From an uncultured Pseudomonadales bacterium (GTDB taxonomy: Bacteria > Pseudomonadota > Gammaproteobacteria > Pseudomonadales > Azotimanducaceae), in NCBI GenBank assembly GCA_958296195.1, contig OY282455.1, positions 3,038,001-3,102,000 of the forward strand: a DNA stretch of 64,000 nt, in the 5' to 3' direction. The position numbers and the translations under genes are program-made. Position 1 is the first letter of the stretch. Each line of letters begins with the position of its first letter. Positions 43,726-53,182 of the stretch are shown piece by piece. The notes under the pieces were generated by a model that did no database searches, was not told the DNA's origin, and saw only the letters and a program-made list of their open reading frames with translations.

Positions 43726-43833
43726 GGGAGCATACCCTCAACAGGAAACGCCGCACGGGCGAACGAAGCTACCGCCGACAATGGGCAAGCTCGCTGCTCC
43801 CAAGACAGGCGTTAAGCAGGCGGCACCGCGGGT

Positions 43834-44997
43834 TCACTCCCCCCGCAGCGCCGTGACGATGGGCAGCCGCGCCGCCTGCGCCGCCGGCAGCAGGCCGCCG
43901 ACCAAGCCTAGGCCCAAGGCCCAAAGCAGGCCGAGGATGAGCAGTTCCGGGGTGACGGCGAAGTCGAAGGCCACCTGCGAAAAGGAGGCGTTGTTCAGGG
44001 TGGAGACGGTGAAGCCGTTGAAGCCGAAGTAGGCCACGGCACCGCCGAGCGCGCCGCCCAGAAGCGCCAGCCCAGTGGCCTCCGCCATGACCGAGGCCAG
44101 CACCGCGCCGCCGCCGAAGCCCAGCGCCCGCAAGGTGGCGATCTCCACGGTGCGGGCCGAAACCGCAGTGAACATGGTGTTCAGCGCCGCGAAGAAGGCG
44201 CCGAACGCCATGATGACGGCCACGGTGTAGCCGAAGCCGCGAATCAGGGCGTCCATGGACTTGGACTGGCCTGCATAGAATTCCTCTTCACCCAGCGCCT
44301 CAAGCTCCAAGCGCCGATCATCCTCCACCCGGGCGGCGAAGGCCTCCAAAGCATCCGCCGAGGTCAGCCGCACCCGCACCGACTGCACCGTGGCGCCCCG
44401 GCGAAAAGCGGATTGCGCCACCGGCAGATCCGCCCAAAGCTCCGATTCGTAGGCCGAGCCCTCGGCGGTGAACAGGCCGACGACGGTCCAATCGTTGTTG
44501 CGCAAATCCACCTTGGCGCCCAAGTCGATGCCGAGAAATTCGGCGGCGGCGCCGCGCCCGGCGATCAGTTCCCGCTTGCCCGGCGCCAAGGCCCGCCCGG
44601 CGACGATCTCGATTTCCGGGCGCACCGCAAAGGCATCCGAGCGAACGCCGCGGATGACCAGATTGGCCGGCTGGCGGTTGGAGCGCTTGGGCACGTCCGC
44701 CACCACATAGAGTTCCGGACTGTAGGCGGCCACCTCCGGCATGGTGGAGAGGATGCGCACATCCTCCGGGTTCAGGGTGCTGGACATCTCGCTGTTCGCG
44801 CCGGCCCGCTGCACCAGCGCCCGCTCCGGCGAACCGCCCCGCTCCAGGGCCGCCGAAAAGCCTCCGGCCATGGCCAGCAGAGTCACCAGCACCGCCACCA
44901 CCCCGGCAATGCCCACCACGACGACCGACGAACTGCCCAACCGCAGCGGCAGGCTGCGCAGGTTCATCCAGGTGACGGCTAGGATTTGCGCCAGCAT
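43834..44997 (-). CDS. ABC transporter permease (MacB/FtsX type)
   Basis: 387 aa from ATG 44997. It has one N-terminal helix (VVVVGIAGVVAVLVTLLAM), a large periplasmic domain and three C-terminal helices (FGYTVAVIMAFGAFFAALNTMF, the FtsX-like block, then LLGGALGGAVAYFG). It exports or acts on an unknown substrate with the ATPase and second permease. Start reassigned from a frame open to 45144. Confidence 0.88.
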   Translation of the reverse strand: MLAQILAVTWMNLRSLPLRLGSSSVVVVGIAGVVAVLVTLLAMAGGFSAALERGGSPERALVQRAGANSEMSSTLNPEDVRILSTMPEVAAYSPELYVVADVPKRSNRQPANLVIRGVRSDAFAVRPEIEIVAGRALAPGKRELIAGRGAAAEFLGIDLGAKVDLRNNDWTVVGLFTAEGSAYESELWADLPVAQSAFRRGATVQSVRVRLTSADALEAFAARVEDDRRLELEALGEEEFYAGQSKSMDALIRGFGYTVAVIMAFGAFFAALNTMFTAVSARTVEIATLRALGFGGGAVLASVMAEATGLALLGGALGGAVAYFGFNGFTVSTLNNASFSQVAFDFAVTPELLILGLLWALGLGLVGGLLPAAQAARLPIVTALRGE

Positions 44998-45016
44998 TCC
45001 CGCACCCCCCAACAGG

Positions 45017-46180
45017 CTAAACCGCCCGCAACGCCTCAATGATGCTGAGCCGCCGCGCCCGGAAGGCGGGAAAGGCGCCCACCGCCAAGCCCAGCGCCGC
45101 GGACAGCCCCAAGGCGGCGGCCACCGTGGTGGCCCGCACCTCAAAGACGCCGATGGCCTGCTCCATGCCGGGGCCGATCACCAGCGCCACCAGCAGCGCC
45201 AGCGCTGCGCCCAGCACTCCGCCCAACAGGCAAAGCAGCACGGCCTCGCCCAACACCAGCGCCGCCACCGCGGCGTCGCCGAAGCCCACGGCCTTCAGCA
45301 CCGCCAGTTCGGGCACCCGCTCCCGCAAGGACTGCGCCATGGTGTTGCCGGTTAGCAGCAGGATGGTGAAGAACACGGCGCCCAGAATGCCGCTCATCAT
45401 CAGCTCGATGTCGCCGATTTGCTGCATGAACTGTCGTTGCTGCTCGGCCTCGGTGCTGGTGCGGGTGGGGTCCGAGGAGTTGGCGAACAGCTGGTCGATG
45501 CGGTTGGCCACCTCCGCCGCCCGCTCGCCGTCCGCCAAGCGCACGATGAACCAGCCCGTGGTGCCACTGTCATATTCCCTGGCTTCGTCAAAGTAGTCGT
45601 AGTGCAGCAGGAGCACCCCCGGCGATCTGTCTTCGTCCACGCCGGTGTAGAGACCCACCAAGTCAAACTCCCAATTCCGGCTGCCGTCCCGCTTGCCCCA
45701 GATGTCCCCTTGGATGGGAATCTTGTCGCCAATGCGCCAGCCGTACTTCTCCGCCATGTCCTTGGGCGCCACCGCGCCGCTGCGGGTGTTGATGAACGCC
45801 TGCAGTTGCTCGGGGTCAATGTGGAACTCTGGGTGCAGGTCAAAGTAAGCCTTGGGATCCACCGGAAACTTGGGAAAGAAGTCCGCGCCGTCCTGGTAAA
45901 CGCCGCCGAACCATTCCGCATGGGTGACCGCATCGACGCCTTCCACGGCTTGAATCTGCTGCAGGGCGCTGATGGGCAGGGAGTCAATGATCGAGTACTT
46001 GGCCGCCACCACCAGCCGGTCAACGCTGGCTGGGCTGAAGCCGCTGCCGTCGGTGAAGACTAGGGAAATGGTGCGCAGCAGGATGAACAGCAACATGGCG
46101 ACCAGCAGCGAAAGCAACGTCAGCAGCGTCCGTGTGCGACGGCGAAAGAGGTTCGCCCACAGCAGCCCCAGCTTGCTCAC
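45017..46180 (-). CDS. ABC transporter permease (MacB/FtsX type)
   Basis: 387 aa of the same FtsX-like class: an N-terminal helix (LFRRRTRTLLTLLSLLVAMLLFILLRTI), a periplasmic domain and C-terminal helices (MSGILGAVFFTILLLTGNTMAQSLRERVPELAVLKAVGF). Paralogue of the gene 20 bp downstream; the two may form a heterodimeric pump. Overlaps the ATPase gene stop. Confidence 0.88.
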   Translation of the reverse strand: MSKLGLLWANLFRRRTRTLLTLLSLLVAMLLFILLRTISLVFTDGSGFSPASVDRLVVAAKYSIIDSLPISALQQIQAVEGVDAVTHAEWFGGVYQDGADFFPKFPVDPKAYFDLHPEFHIDPEQLQAFINTRSGAVAPKDMAEKYGWRIGDKIPIQGDIWGKRDGSRNWEFDLVGLYTGVDEDRSPGVLLLHYDYFDEAREYDSGTTGWFIVRLADGERAAEVANRIDQLFANSSDPTRTSTEAEQQRQFMQQIGDIELMMSGILGAVFFTILLLTGNTMAQSLRERVPELAVLKAVGFGDAAVAALVLGEAVLLCLLGGVLGAALALLVALVIGPGMEQAIGVFEVRATTVAAALGLSAALGLAVGAFPAFRARRLSIIEALRAV

Positions 46181-46857
46181 GCCGCCTCCTGGGCCAGCCG
46201 GCCCTTGTCCATGCGCAGCACCTGCGCGGCGCGCTCCGCCGCCTTCGGATCATGGGTGACCATGATGATGGTCTTGCCGTGCTCTTGGTTCAGCACTTCC
46301 AAGAGGCTCAAAATCTCGTCGGCGGTTTCCCGGTCCAGATCCCCGGTGGGCTCGTCGCAGACCAGCAGGGTCGGGTCGGCGACGATGGCGCGGGCGATGG
46401 CCACTCGCTGCTGCTGGCCGCCGGAAAGCTCCCCCGGCTTGTGCTTGGCGCGATCCTCCAGGCCGACGATCTTCAGTGCGGTTGCGGCGTTGGCCTTGCG
46501 CTGACGGCTGGAAAGAGGGGTCAACAGCAAGGGCAGCTCCACGTTGCGCTGGGCGCTCAGCACCGGCAGCAGGTTGTAGAACTGAAAGACGAAGCCGATG
46601 TTCTCCGCACGCCACTTGGCCAGCTGTCGGGCGGACATCTCGTTGAGGGGAACGCCGCCCACCTCCACGGCACCGGCGCTCGGATGGTCCAGGCCGCCGA
46701 TGAGGTTGAGCAGGGTAGTCTTGCCGGAGCCGGACGGCCCCATCAGGGCGAGGAAGTCCCCCTGCTGAATCTCCAGATTGATGCCGTCCAGCACCTCCAC
46801 CGTTTCCCGGCCCTTGACGAAGCTCTTCTGCAAATCCTGGCAGCGCACCAACGCCAT
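46177..46857 (-). CDS. ABC transporter ATP-binding protein
   Basis: About 226 aa. Walker A GPSGSGKTT, signature LSGGQQQR, Walker B LLVCDEPTGDLD and the switch His in HDPKAA are intact. The start is ATG 46857 with AAGGAG 6 bp upstream. It powers the MacB-like permeases, the first gene of the operon. LolCDE-type sequences are related, but these lack the Lol-specific lipoprotein context. Confidence 0.93.
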   Translation of the reverse strand: MALVRCQDLQKSFVKGRETVEVLDGINLEIQQGDFLALMGPSGSGKTTLLNLIGGLDHPSAGAVEVGGVPLNEMSARQLAKWRAENIGFVFQFYNLLPVLSAQRNVELPLLLTPLSSRQRKANAATALKIVGLEDRAKHKPGELSGGQQQRVAIARAIVADPTLLVCDEPTGDLDRETADEILSLLEVLNQEHGKTIIMVTHDPKAAERAAQVLRMDKGRLAQEAA

Positions 46858-46921
46858 GCACAACTCCTTGTCCTCTCCATCAGGCCGGGGCCGGCTGGCA
46901 TCAGGGCGGACGGGGGCGCGG

Positions 46922-47014
46922 TTAGTCTAGGGAAGGCACTTCGCGACGCCCAATCGCCCACTGGCCGTTGAGTATCAGGCCGGCCACCGCTATGACTGTC
47001 CAGTCGATTTCCAT
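46922..47014 (-). CDS. possible 30-aa hydrophobic peptide
   Basis: A short ORF: MEIDWTVIAVAGLILNGQWA followed by IGRREVPSLD. One membrane-like segment. Located between the adaptor and ATPase genes on the same strand. No family; coding status doubtful, shown because the 270-bp gap is otherwise empty. Confidence 0.2.
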   Translation of the reverse strand: MEIDWTVIAVAGLILNGQWAIGRREVPSLD

Positions 47015-47126
47015 GGAAGGTTTCCCGATGCGGCGGCTACAACCCAAAGGCAGCATAGGCCGCCGCCACACCAACGTCAAGCGGCCGTTTCGGGATGATG
47101 CCGGGCACTTCATGCGCAATTCCGAA

Positions 47127-48377
47127 TCAATTGGCCCAAGAGACGCTGGCGCCGTCGGCGAGGCTGGCCAGCAACTCCGTGTTCAAGTCCGTCACCACCC
47201 GCTCGCCGGGGCGCAGGCCCTTGAGCACTTGCGCCCTACCCCGCTCGGCGCGACCTAGGCGGATGAGCCGCCGCTGCACCTTCTCATCGGCAACTACTAG
47301 GACATAGGCTTCGTCGCGGTCCTCGGCCACTGCCGCCATCGGCACGAACACGCCTGACGGGGACGCGGCCGGGGCTTCGGCGGCGGTGTCCAGAAAGGCC
47401 ACGCGGACGCCCATGTCCGGCAGCACCCGTTCGTCCCGCTCCAGAAAGGCGACCCGCACCCGCACCGTGGCCTTGCTGCGCTCCGCCGCCGGAATAGTGG
47501 CGATGACCTCGGCGGCGTAGGCGTCCTCCGGGTAGGCGTTCAGAACCACGCGCACCGGCTGGCGGGGATACACGCGGTTGATGTACGCCTCGTTGACATC
47601 GACCTCCACTTCCAGGGAATCCATATCGACAATGGTGCAAATGCCGGTGCGGGTGAAGCCGCCGCCGGCGGAGACGGGGGAGATCATCTCCCCAGGCTGG
47701 GCCGCCTTGGCGATGACCACGCCGGCGAAGGGAGCGCGGATCTCCATGTCATCCAATAACTGCCGCTGCACCGCCAAGGCGCGCTCAGCCACCACCGTCT
47801 CCTGGCGCAGCCGCTGCAGCCGGGCGGCCACGGCCTCCACCGCCAAGCGGTCGCGGTCCAAGTCCGCTTGGCTGATCAAGGAGCGCTCGGCCAACCCCTG
47901 GCTGCGGGCCAAGTCCAGTTGCGCCTGCTTGAGCTCCACCTCCACCTCCAGCAAGGTGCGCCGCGCCGCCTCCAGTTGCGACTCCGCCAGCCGCAACTCC
48001 GTTCTGGGAACGCTGTCGTCCAACCGCGCCAACAGTTGCCCCTCGGCCACCTGAACGCCTTCCTCGATCAGCACCTCCACCACCTTGCCGGTGGCCTTGC
48101 TGCTCACGGTGGCCTGCCGCCGCGCCACCACATAGCCAGTGGCGTCCAATACACTGGACTGGCCCCCCGCCGAAGCCGCTGCCTCGGCAACGGCAGTGCT
48201 GACTAGGGAGATGCCCTCCCCACCGGGCGGGCGGAAAAACCAAGCCACGAAGCCGAGGCCGGCCGCCAAGGCGATCAGCGCAAACCACTTGAGGGGGCGG
48301 TTGGGTGGGTTGGGCTGTTGCGACCGGTCAATGCGCAATTGGCCCAACAGCGCTTTCTGATCTTCCTGCGAGTCCAT
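47127..48377 (-). CDS. periplasmic adaptor (HlyD/MacA type)
   Basis: 416 aa from ATG 48377. An N-terminal helix (WFALIALAAGLGFVAWFF), a lipoyl half DATGYVVARRQATVSSKATGKVVEVLIEEG, a long coiled-coil hairpin, the second half APFAGVVIAKAAQPGEMISP and a beta-barrel domain. It likely links the MacB-like permeases to an outer-membrane channel, with this gene upstream of the ATPase gene. Confidence 0.9.
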   Translation of the reverse strand: MDSQEDQKALLGQLRIDRSQQPNPPNRPLKWFALIALAAGLGFVAWFFRPPGGEGISLVSTAVAEAAASAGGQSSVLDATGYVVARRQATVSSKATGKVVEVLIEEGVQVAEGQLLARLDDSVPRTELRLAESQLEAARRTLLEVEVELKQAQLDLARSQGLAERSLISQADLDRDRLAVEAVAARLQRLRQETVVAERALAVQRQLLDDMEIRAPFAGVVIAKAAQPGEMISPVSAGGGFTRTGICTIVDMDSLEVEVDVNEAYINRVYPRQPVRVVLNAYPEDAYAAEVIATIPAAERSKATVRVRVAFLERDERVLPDMGVRVAFLDTAAEAPAASPSGVFVPMAAVAEDRDEAYVLVVADEKVQRRLIRLGRAERGRAQVLKGLRPGERVVTDLNTELLASLADGASVSWAN

Positions 48378-48524
48378 CAACGGCTCCGTTTGGGCACGGG
48401 CTTGCAGTCTAACAGAGGATGGCATGGCCTTTGAGATTCAGGGCGTGGGCTCCCGGAGGCTACGGAAGCCCGGATTCAACTCGCGAGCGCATTTAGGCTT
48501 TGGGCGAATGGACGGGCTGGCATA

Positions 48525-49739
48525 ATGCGGCCTTTCCGTTGCTCCATCAGGCGTTTCTTGACCGCAACCCAACGCACGGTGCGCATTCTGCGTGGCATCG
48601 ACGAGATCGACAAGGCCGCTTGGGACGCCTGCGCCAACCCTCCCGGCGCGGTCTTCAACCCGTTTTTGGCCCACGACTTTTTGGCCGCTCTGGAGGCCAG
48701 CGGCAGCGTCTCCGCCAGCGCCGGCTGGCAGCCGTTTCACCTAGAGCTGCGCGAAGAGGCAAGGACCATCGGCTGCGTGCCCCTGTACTTGAAGGGTCAC
48801 TCCCAAGGGGAGTACGTCTTCGACCATGCTTGGGCGGACGCTTGGCACCGCGCCGGCGGCCGCTACTACCCCAAGCTGCAATGCAGTGTGCCCTTCACCC
48901 CGGCCACCGGCCGCCGCCTGCTCTGCGCGGAGGACGACCCCGCCATCGAGCGACAATTGCTGGACGCCTGCGCGGAAGTGGCCGATCAGCTGCAGGTGTC
49001 CTCCCTGCACATCACCTTCATGCCGCAGCGCCAATGGCTGGCCGCTGGGGAGCGCGGCTACCTGCGGCGCATGGACCAGCAGTTCCACTGGCACAACGCC
49101 GGCTACGACAGCTTTGACGCCTTTTTGGCGGACCTGTCCTCCAAGAAGCGCAAGAACCTGCGGCGCGAGCGGCGCGAGGCGTTGGCGGCCGGTCTAACGG
49201 TCGAATGGGTGACCGGCGCCGATCTGACGGAAGCCCATTGGGACGCCTTCCACCGCTTCTATCTGGACACCGGCAGCCGCAAGTGGGGTGCCCCCTACTT
49301 GACGCGCCGCTTCTTCAGCCTCGTCAACGAAACCCTGTCCGAACACTGCCTGCTGGTGATGTGCAAGCGCGGCGGCAAATACATCGCCGGAGCGCTCAAC
49401 TTCATCGGCGGGGACACCCTCTACGGGCGCAACTGGGGCTGCATCGAGGATCACCGCTTCCTGCACTTCGAGGCTTGCTACTACCAAGCCATCGACTTCG
49501 CCATCGCCAACAAGCTTAAGCGGGTGGAGGCCGGCGCCCAGGGGCCGCACAAGGTCGTGCGCGGCTACTTGCCGAACGCCACCTACAGCGCCCATTGGAT
49601 TCGGGATGCCGGCCTGCGCCGCGCCGTGGCTCGCTTTTTGGAGGAGGAGCGGCATCATGTCGCCCAGGACATCCGTTGGATCGAACAGCGCACGCCGTTC
49701 AAGTTCGGCATCGACCTCAGCGAGATTCGCGGCGCCTAG
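48525..49739 (+). CDS. COG3146 acyltransferase-like protein
   Basis: 404 aa, a GNAT-fold family related to FemAB-type peptidoglycan transferases. GGRYYPKLQCSVPFTPATGRRLL, DLSSKKRKNLRRERREALAAGLTVEWV and LNFIGGDTLYGRNWGCIEDHRFLHFEACYYQAIDFAI are its conserved blocks. The function has not been settled for this family. A GTG at 48579 may be the true start, since homologues begin near VRILRGIDEI. Confidence 0.85.
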   Translation: MRPFRCSIRRFLTATQRTVRILRGIDEIDKAAWDACANPPGAVFNPFLAHDFLAALEASGSVSASAGWQPFHLELREEARTIGCVPLYLKGHSQGEYVFDHAWADAWHRAGGRYYPKLQCSVPFTPATGRRLLCAEDDPAIERQLLDACAEVADQLQVSSLHITFMPQRQWLAAGERGYLRRMDQQFHWHNAGYDSFDAFLADLSSKKRKNLRRERREALAAGLTVEWVTGADLTEAHWDAFHRFYLDTGSRKWGAPYLTRRFFSLVNETLSEHCLLVMCKRGGKYIAGALNFIGGDTLYGRNWGCIEDHRFLHFEACYYQAIDFAIANKLKRVEAGAQGPHKVVRGYLPNATYSAHWIRDAGLRRAVARFLEEERHHVAQDIRWIEQRTPFKFGIDLSEIRGA

Positions 49740-49799
49740 GGCCGGCGGTGCAATGCAGCGGCCAAGGCTGCATACTTGCCTCCAAGAGGACCCAACCTG

Positions 49800-51152
49800 A
49801 TGCAGCTCGCCTTTGAATATGGGGCCACGCCCGGCCTTGATGAAGCCCAGGGCGAACGCGGTTTTCGTGATCCCGCCTGCATGGCCAACCGCGCCGTGCC
49901 GGTGCATCGGTGGGTGCCTTGGATCGCCGGCTACTCACAGCAGTTCGTCGAGGACGCACTGAGCCAGTGCATTGACGACTACGGCACCGTCTTGGATCCG
50001 TTCGCCGGCGTCGGCACCACCTTGGTCGAAGCGGACCGGGCCGGCCACGAAGCCATCGGCTTTGAAATCAATCCTTACGCAGCCTTCGCCTCCCGAACCA
50101 AACTCAAGGCCCATCGAATCAAGCTGGCGGCGCTTGGCGACGCCATCCGCCAGTTCCGGGAATTTCAGCATGACGCCGAAACCAAGGCGTCCGCGCCGTG
50201 CGCGAAACCGCCGGACGGCTTCCGCACCCGGTCGCCGTTCTACAGCCCCAAGGTGCTGCGCAAGGTGCTGCTGGTTCAGGACTTCATCGCCAATCAGCAA
50301 ACGCGGACGGTGGCTGACGTCTTCCGTCTGGCGTTCGCCGCCACAATGGTGGATTACTCGAACTATTCCTACGAGCCCAGCTTGGGGCGCAAGTCCGCAG
50401 TTGGCCGCCCGGAGGTCGAGGATTTTCCAGTCATGGAGATCATCGCCGACAAAGCCGCCCTGATGGCGGAAGACGCCGGTTGGTATCGCAGGGTGCGCAA
50501 CGGCCGCCGCAGAAAGGACGGCCGTGTCCTCTCCGGGTCATTCTTCGATGGGTGCCGAGCGCTGCCGCCCGGGAGCGTCGATCTGGTCGTCACCTCCCCG
50601 CCTTACCTGAACAACTACCACTACAATCGAAATACGAGGCCGCACCTTTACTGGCTTGGCTTCTGCGGTTCCCCTAGGGACATGAAGCGCCTTGAGGCGT
50701 TGAATTTCGGCACCTATTGGCAAAACGCTAGGGATCAAGAGCGGGTCGATCTTGCTCCTGAACTTCAAGACCAGGAAATCCTTGACGTGATTGAGGCGGT
50801 GCGGGCCAAGAATCCCGAAAAAGGCGTTTATGGCGGCTCAGGTTGGGCCAACTACGCCGCCCTCTACTTCAACGACTGCGCACGGTTCGCCGCCGCCATG
50901 CAGCGGTGCCTGCGGCCCGGCGCCACGGCGCTGGTGGTCATCGGCAACAGCATCCTGCAAGGGGTGCAGATTCCCACGGACCGCTTCCTCGCCAAGATCG
51001 CCGCACGGCAAGGATTCGAGGTCAGAAAAATTCACGCTCCCCGCAACACCCGAGTGGGGAACAGCATCATCGACTCAACCGTGCGCGCCGGCAAGGCCGC
51101 CAACGGCGCCCGCCTTTACGAATCCGTAGTCGAACTGCGCCGCCGCCCATGA
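49800..51152 (+). CDS. DNA methyltransferase of a restriction-modification system
   Basis: 450 aa, amino-methyltransferase type. The SAM motif DPFAGVG is at 66-72, and the catalytic SPPY is at 266-269, in that order (motif I before motif IV). SPPY points to N4-cytosine or N6-adenine methylation, not C5. The ATG at 49800 has AGAGGA upstream. The stop overlaps the start of the nuclease gene (ATGA). It should protect the host from that nuclease. Confidence 0.88.
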   Translation: MQLAFEYGATPGLDEAQGERGFRDPACMANRAVPVHRWVPWIAGYSQQFVEDALSQCIDDYGTVLDPFAGVGTTLVEADRAGHEAIGFEINPYAAFASRTKLKAHRIKLAALGDAIRQFREFQHDAETKASAPCAKPPDGFRTRSPFYSPKVLRKVLLVQDFIANQQTRTVADVFRLAFAATMVDYSNYSYEPSLGRKSAVGRPEVEDFPVMEIIADKAALMAEDAGWYRRVRNGRRRKDGRVLSGSFFDGCRALPPGSVDLVVTSPPYLNNYHYNRNTRPHLYWLGFCGSPRDMKRLEALNFGTYWQNARDQERVDLAPELQDQEILDVIEAVRAKNPEKGVYGGSGWANYAALYFNDCARFAAAMQRCLRPGATALVVIGNSILQGVQIPTDRFLAKIAARQGFEVRKIHAPRNTRVGNSIIDSTVRAGKAANGARLYESVVELRRRP

Positions 51153-51757
51153 CCACGCAGTTGTACGACCCCCTGACCTACGAAAACCTCATGCTGGGGC
51201 TAACGATGCGCTTCAAGCAACAGCCCGCAGTCGCCCTTGATTCCGAATCGGCCATTGCCGATATCAAAGGGCCAGGAATCTACTCCCTGCACTATTGCGG
51301 AGACATTAGCTTCTATGGACCCATTGCAGACGGAACAAACCCAATTTATGTGGGCAAGGCCGTGCCGCCAGGCGCTCGAAAAGGAAAAACACCGGACCCC
51401 TATGCGCCCGCGTTACGCAAGAGGATCAATGAGCACTTACGGTCAATCCAACCCGTCAAAAATCTAGATCCCGGGGATTTCATCGTGCAGACCCTTGCCG
51501 TGGTGCCGGTCTGGATTACGCTCGCTGAGCGATTCCTAATTGACCACTACCGACCTGTATGGAACTTATGTCTAGAGGGTTTTGGAGATCACGATCCCGG
51601 CAGTGGCCGATATCAAGGCGAGAGAAGCTGGTGGGACACGCTGCACCCAGGCCGGCCTTGGGCCGACAAGCTACGGGCGATAAAGACGCAAAAAGAAACG
51701 GAAGAGAAGGTAGAAGCGTTCTTTAGTGAACGGGCGGAACATTGGCAGCCAGTCTAA
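51149..51757 (+). CDS. GIY-YIG restriction endonuclease, Eco29kI-like
   Basis: 202 aa. The GIY-YIG nuclease core starts GPGIYSLHY (41-49) and continues NPIYVGKAVPPGARKG, typical of the Eco29kI group (Eco29kI is 214 aa and cuts CCGCGG). Codon use becomes more AT-rich (for example at 51480-51720) than neighbouring genes. Overlaps the methyltransferase. Whether the site is CCGCGG here is untested. Confidence 0.82.
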   Translation: MTTQLYDPLTYENLMLGLTMRFKQQPAVALDSESAIADIKGPGIYSLHYCGDISFYGPIADGTNPIYVGKAVPPGARKGKTPDPYAPALRKRINEHLRSIQPVKNLDPGDFIVQTLAVVPVWITLAERFLIDHYRPVWNLCLEGFGDHDPGSGRYQGERSWWDTLHPGRPWADKLRAIKTQKETEEKVEAFFSERAEHWQPV

Positions 51758-51802
51758 CCGCCGAAGAACTGGGGTGGCGGTGGCCACGCGGAGATTGCCG
51801 CC

Positions 51803-52627
51803 CTACAGCAGGGGTCGTAGCCGCCTGAGATAGGTGTGCAGCCGTTGGGCGTTGCGCGGGCCCATGCGCAGCACCTGTTTTTGCAGACCGCCCAAGGACT
51901 CCAAGGCCGGGTCCGCGTACTGGAACATCAGGCCGGGGCGCACGAGCTCGATGTCCCCCTCCACCACCGGCGCCGCCAACGCTTGGTCGATGGCGGCAAG
52001 GACCGCATCCTCCGCATCGCCTCCGTAGTCCAGCTCACCTAGCGCTTCATTGAGCAGCGGACCCAGCAGATTGATGAAGGCCGCCAAGGCCGCAGGGTCA
52101 AGGCGCTCCAGTTGATCCAAGTATGGGTCATAGCGGGCGTAGCCGGCCGGATCCAGAAAAAACCTCTCGCCATCCTGCCGCACCGGGAATTTCTCCGCTG
52201 GCGACAGAACGCTCAGGCCCAGACGCCTTGGCGGCGCCTCGCCCCTCCGGGCGTTCTCAATCAGAACCGCGAAGCGCCGCACCAGGTCGCTGTCCGCGGT
52301 CCAGATGGAGGGCAAATTGAAGCCGGCCGCTTGGCCGCGCACGAAGCCGTCGCTGTCGTTCAACGGCGGCAGGGGCTTGTCCACCACCGCTAGGTCATCG
52401 GGCGGCGGCGCCTCTGGAGCCGCGCTGGTTTCTTCGGGCAAGGCCGCAGGCTCCGACGGCGGCGGGGGCGCGGGAGGCAGCGGCGCCGCCACCGAAGAAT
52501 CGGCGGGAACAGGAACCGGCGGCACCGGCGGCGGCGCATCGGCTACCGGCCAAAACCGAACAACAACGACGGCGCCAACAGCTAAGCCAACGCCAAGCAA
52601 GCCCCAAACTGCCCAGCCCTTAATCAT
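51803..52627 (-). CDS. DUF3014 domain protein
   Basis: 274 aa. A single N-terminal helix (GWAVWGLLGVGLAVGAVVVVRF) is followed by a Pro/Ala-rich linker and a conserved C-terminal domain. LPPLNDSDGFVRGQAA and NLLGPLLNEALGELDYGGD are typical DUF3014 sequence. Secreted or periplasmic; function unknown. The ATG at 52627 is chosen over the frame to 52669. Confidence 0.83.
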   Translation of the reverse strand: MIKGWAVWGLLGVGLAVGAVVVVRFWPVADAPPPVPPVPVPADSSVAAPLPPAPPPPSEPAALPEETSAAPEAPPPDDLAVVDKPLPPLNDSDGFVRGQAAGFNLPSIWTADSDLVRRFAVLIENARRGEAPPRRLGLSVLSPAEKFPVRQDGERFFLDPAGYARYDPYLDQLERLDPAALAAFINLLGPLLNEALGELDYGGDAEDAVLAAIDQALAAPVVEGDIELVRPGLMFQYADPALESLGGLQKQVLRMGPRNAQRLHTYLRRLRPLL

Positions 52628-52699
52628 AGTCGGCAACCAAGTCCTCCGCCGAAGCGTTCTCCAAAGCAAACTGCGCCAAGGCGAAGTTTACGCCGTGTG

Positions 52700-53062
52700 C
52701 GTCCCCCTGCAACCCCATGTGCGGGTTCAGGGGATGTGAGACTGAGAGGTGCAGTCCTTGGTTGTTTAATGTCGAGATACTGACAGGCTTGCTCGAAGTC
52801 CGCCATGAACTCGCTGCCACCGTCGACCTGGAGGGAGATCAGTTCGTGCGGGAGATCGGTGCGGACCGCCTCCAGGAAGCGCTTGGCGTTGTTGGCGGCG
52901 GTGGTGCTTGGCCTTGACGCGCAGTCGGCACTTGCCCATGAAGGGGAACCGACGGCGCATGGCCCAGGCCCGGCGCTCACTGGTGCGGGTCCATTGGGGA
53001 CGCCGGGTTCGTCGGGGGCGGCGGCTTTTCCCAGCCAAGCCGCCGAAAAGCCCCCGCACCAA
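52700..53062 (-). mobile_element. decayed IS transposase (IS481/IS3-like integrase core)
   Basis: In one frame NAKRFLEAVRTDLPHELISLQVDGGSEFMADFEQAC reads like the DDE catalytic core of rve-family transposases (VDGGSEF). In another frame upstream RRTRRPQWTRTSERRAWAMRRRFPFMGKCRLRV looks like the N-terminal helix-turn-helix region. Frames shift and the middle is missing, so it is dead. Its edges were not found. Confidence 0.6.
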
Positions 53063-53182
53063 CCGAAGGAATCGCCAAAAAGCCTACAGCGCAAGTCTCT
53101 CGACGATGCGCCGCACGACATGGACTTGGCGGTGAGCATGATTCATAGTCTAGCCACATCCGCAAGGCAACGGGCAATCGCG

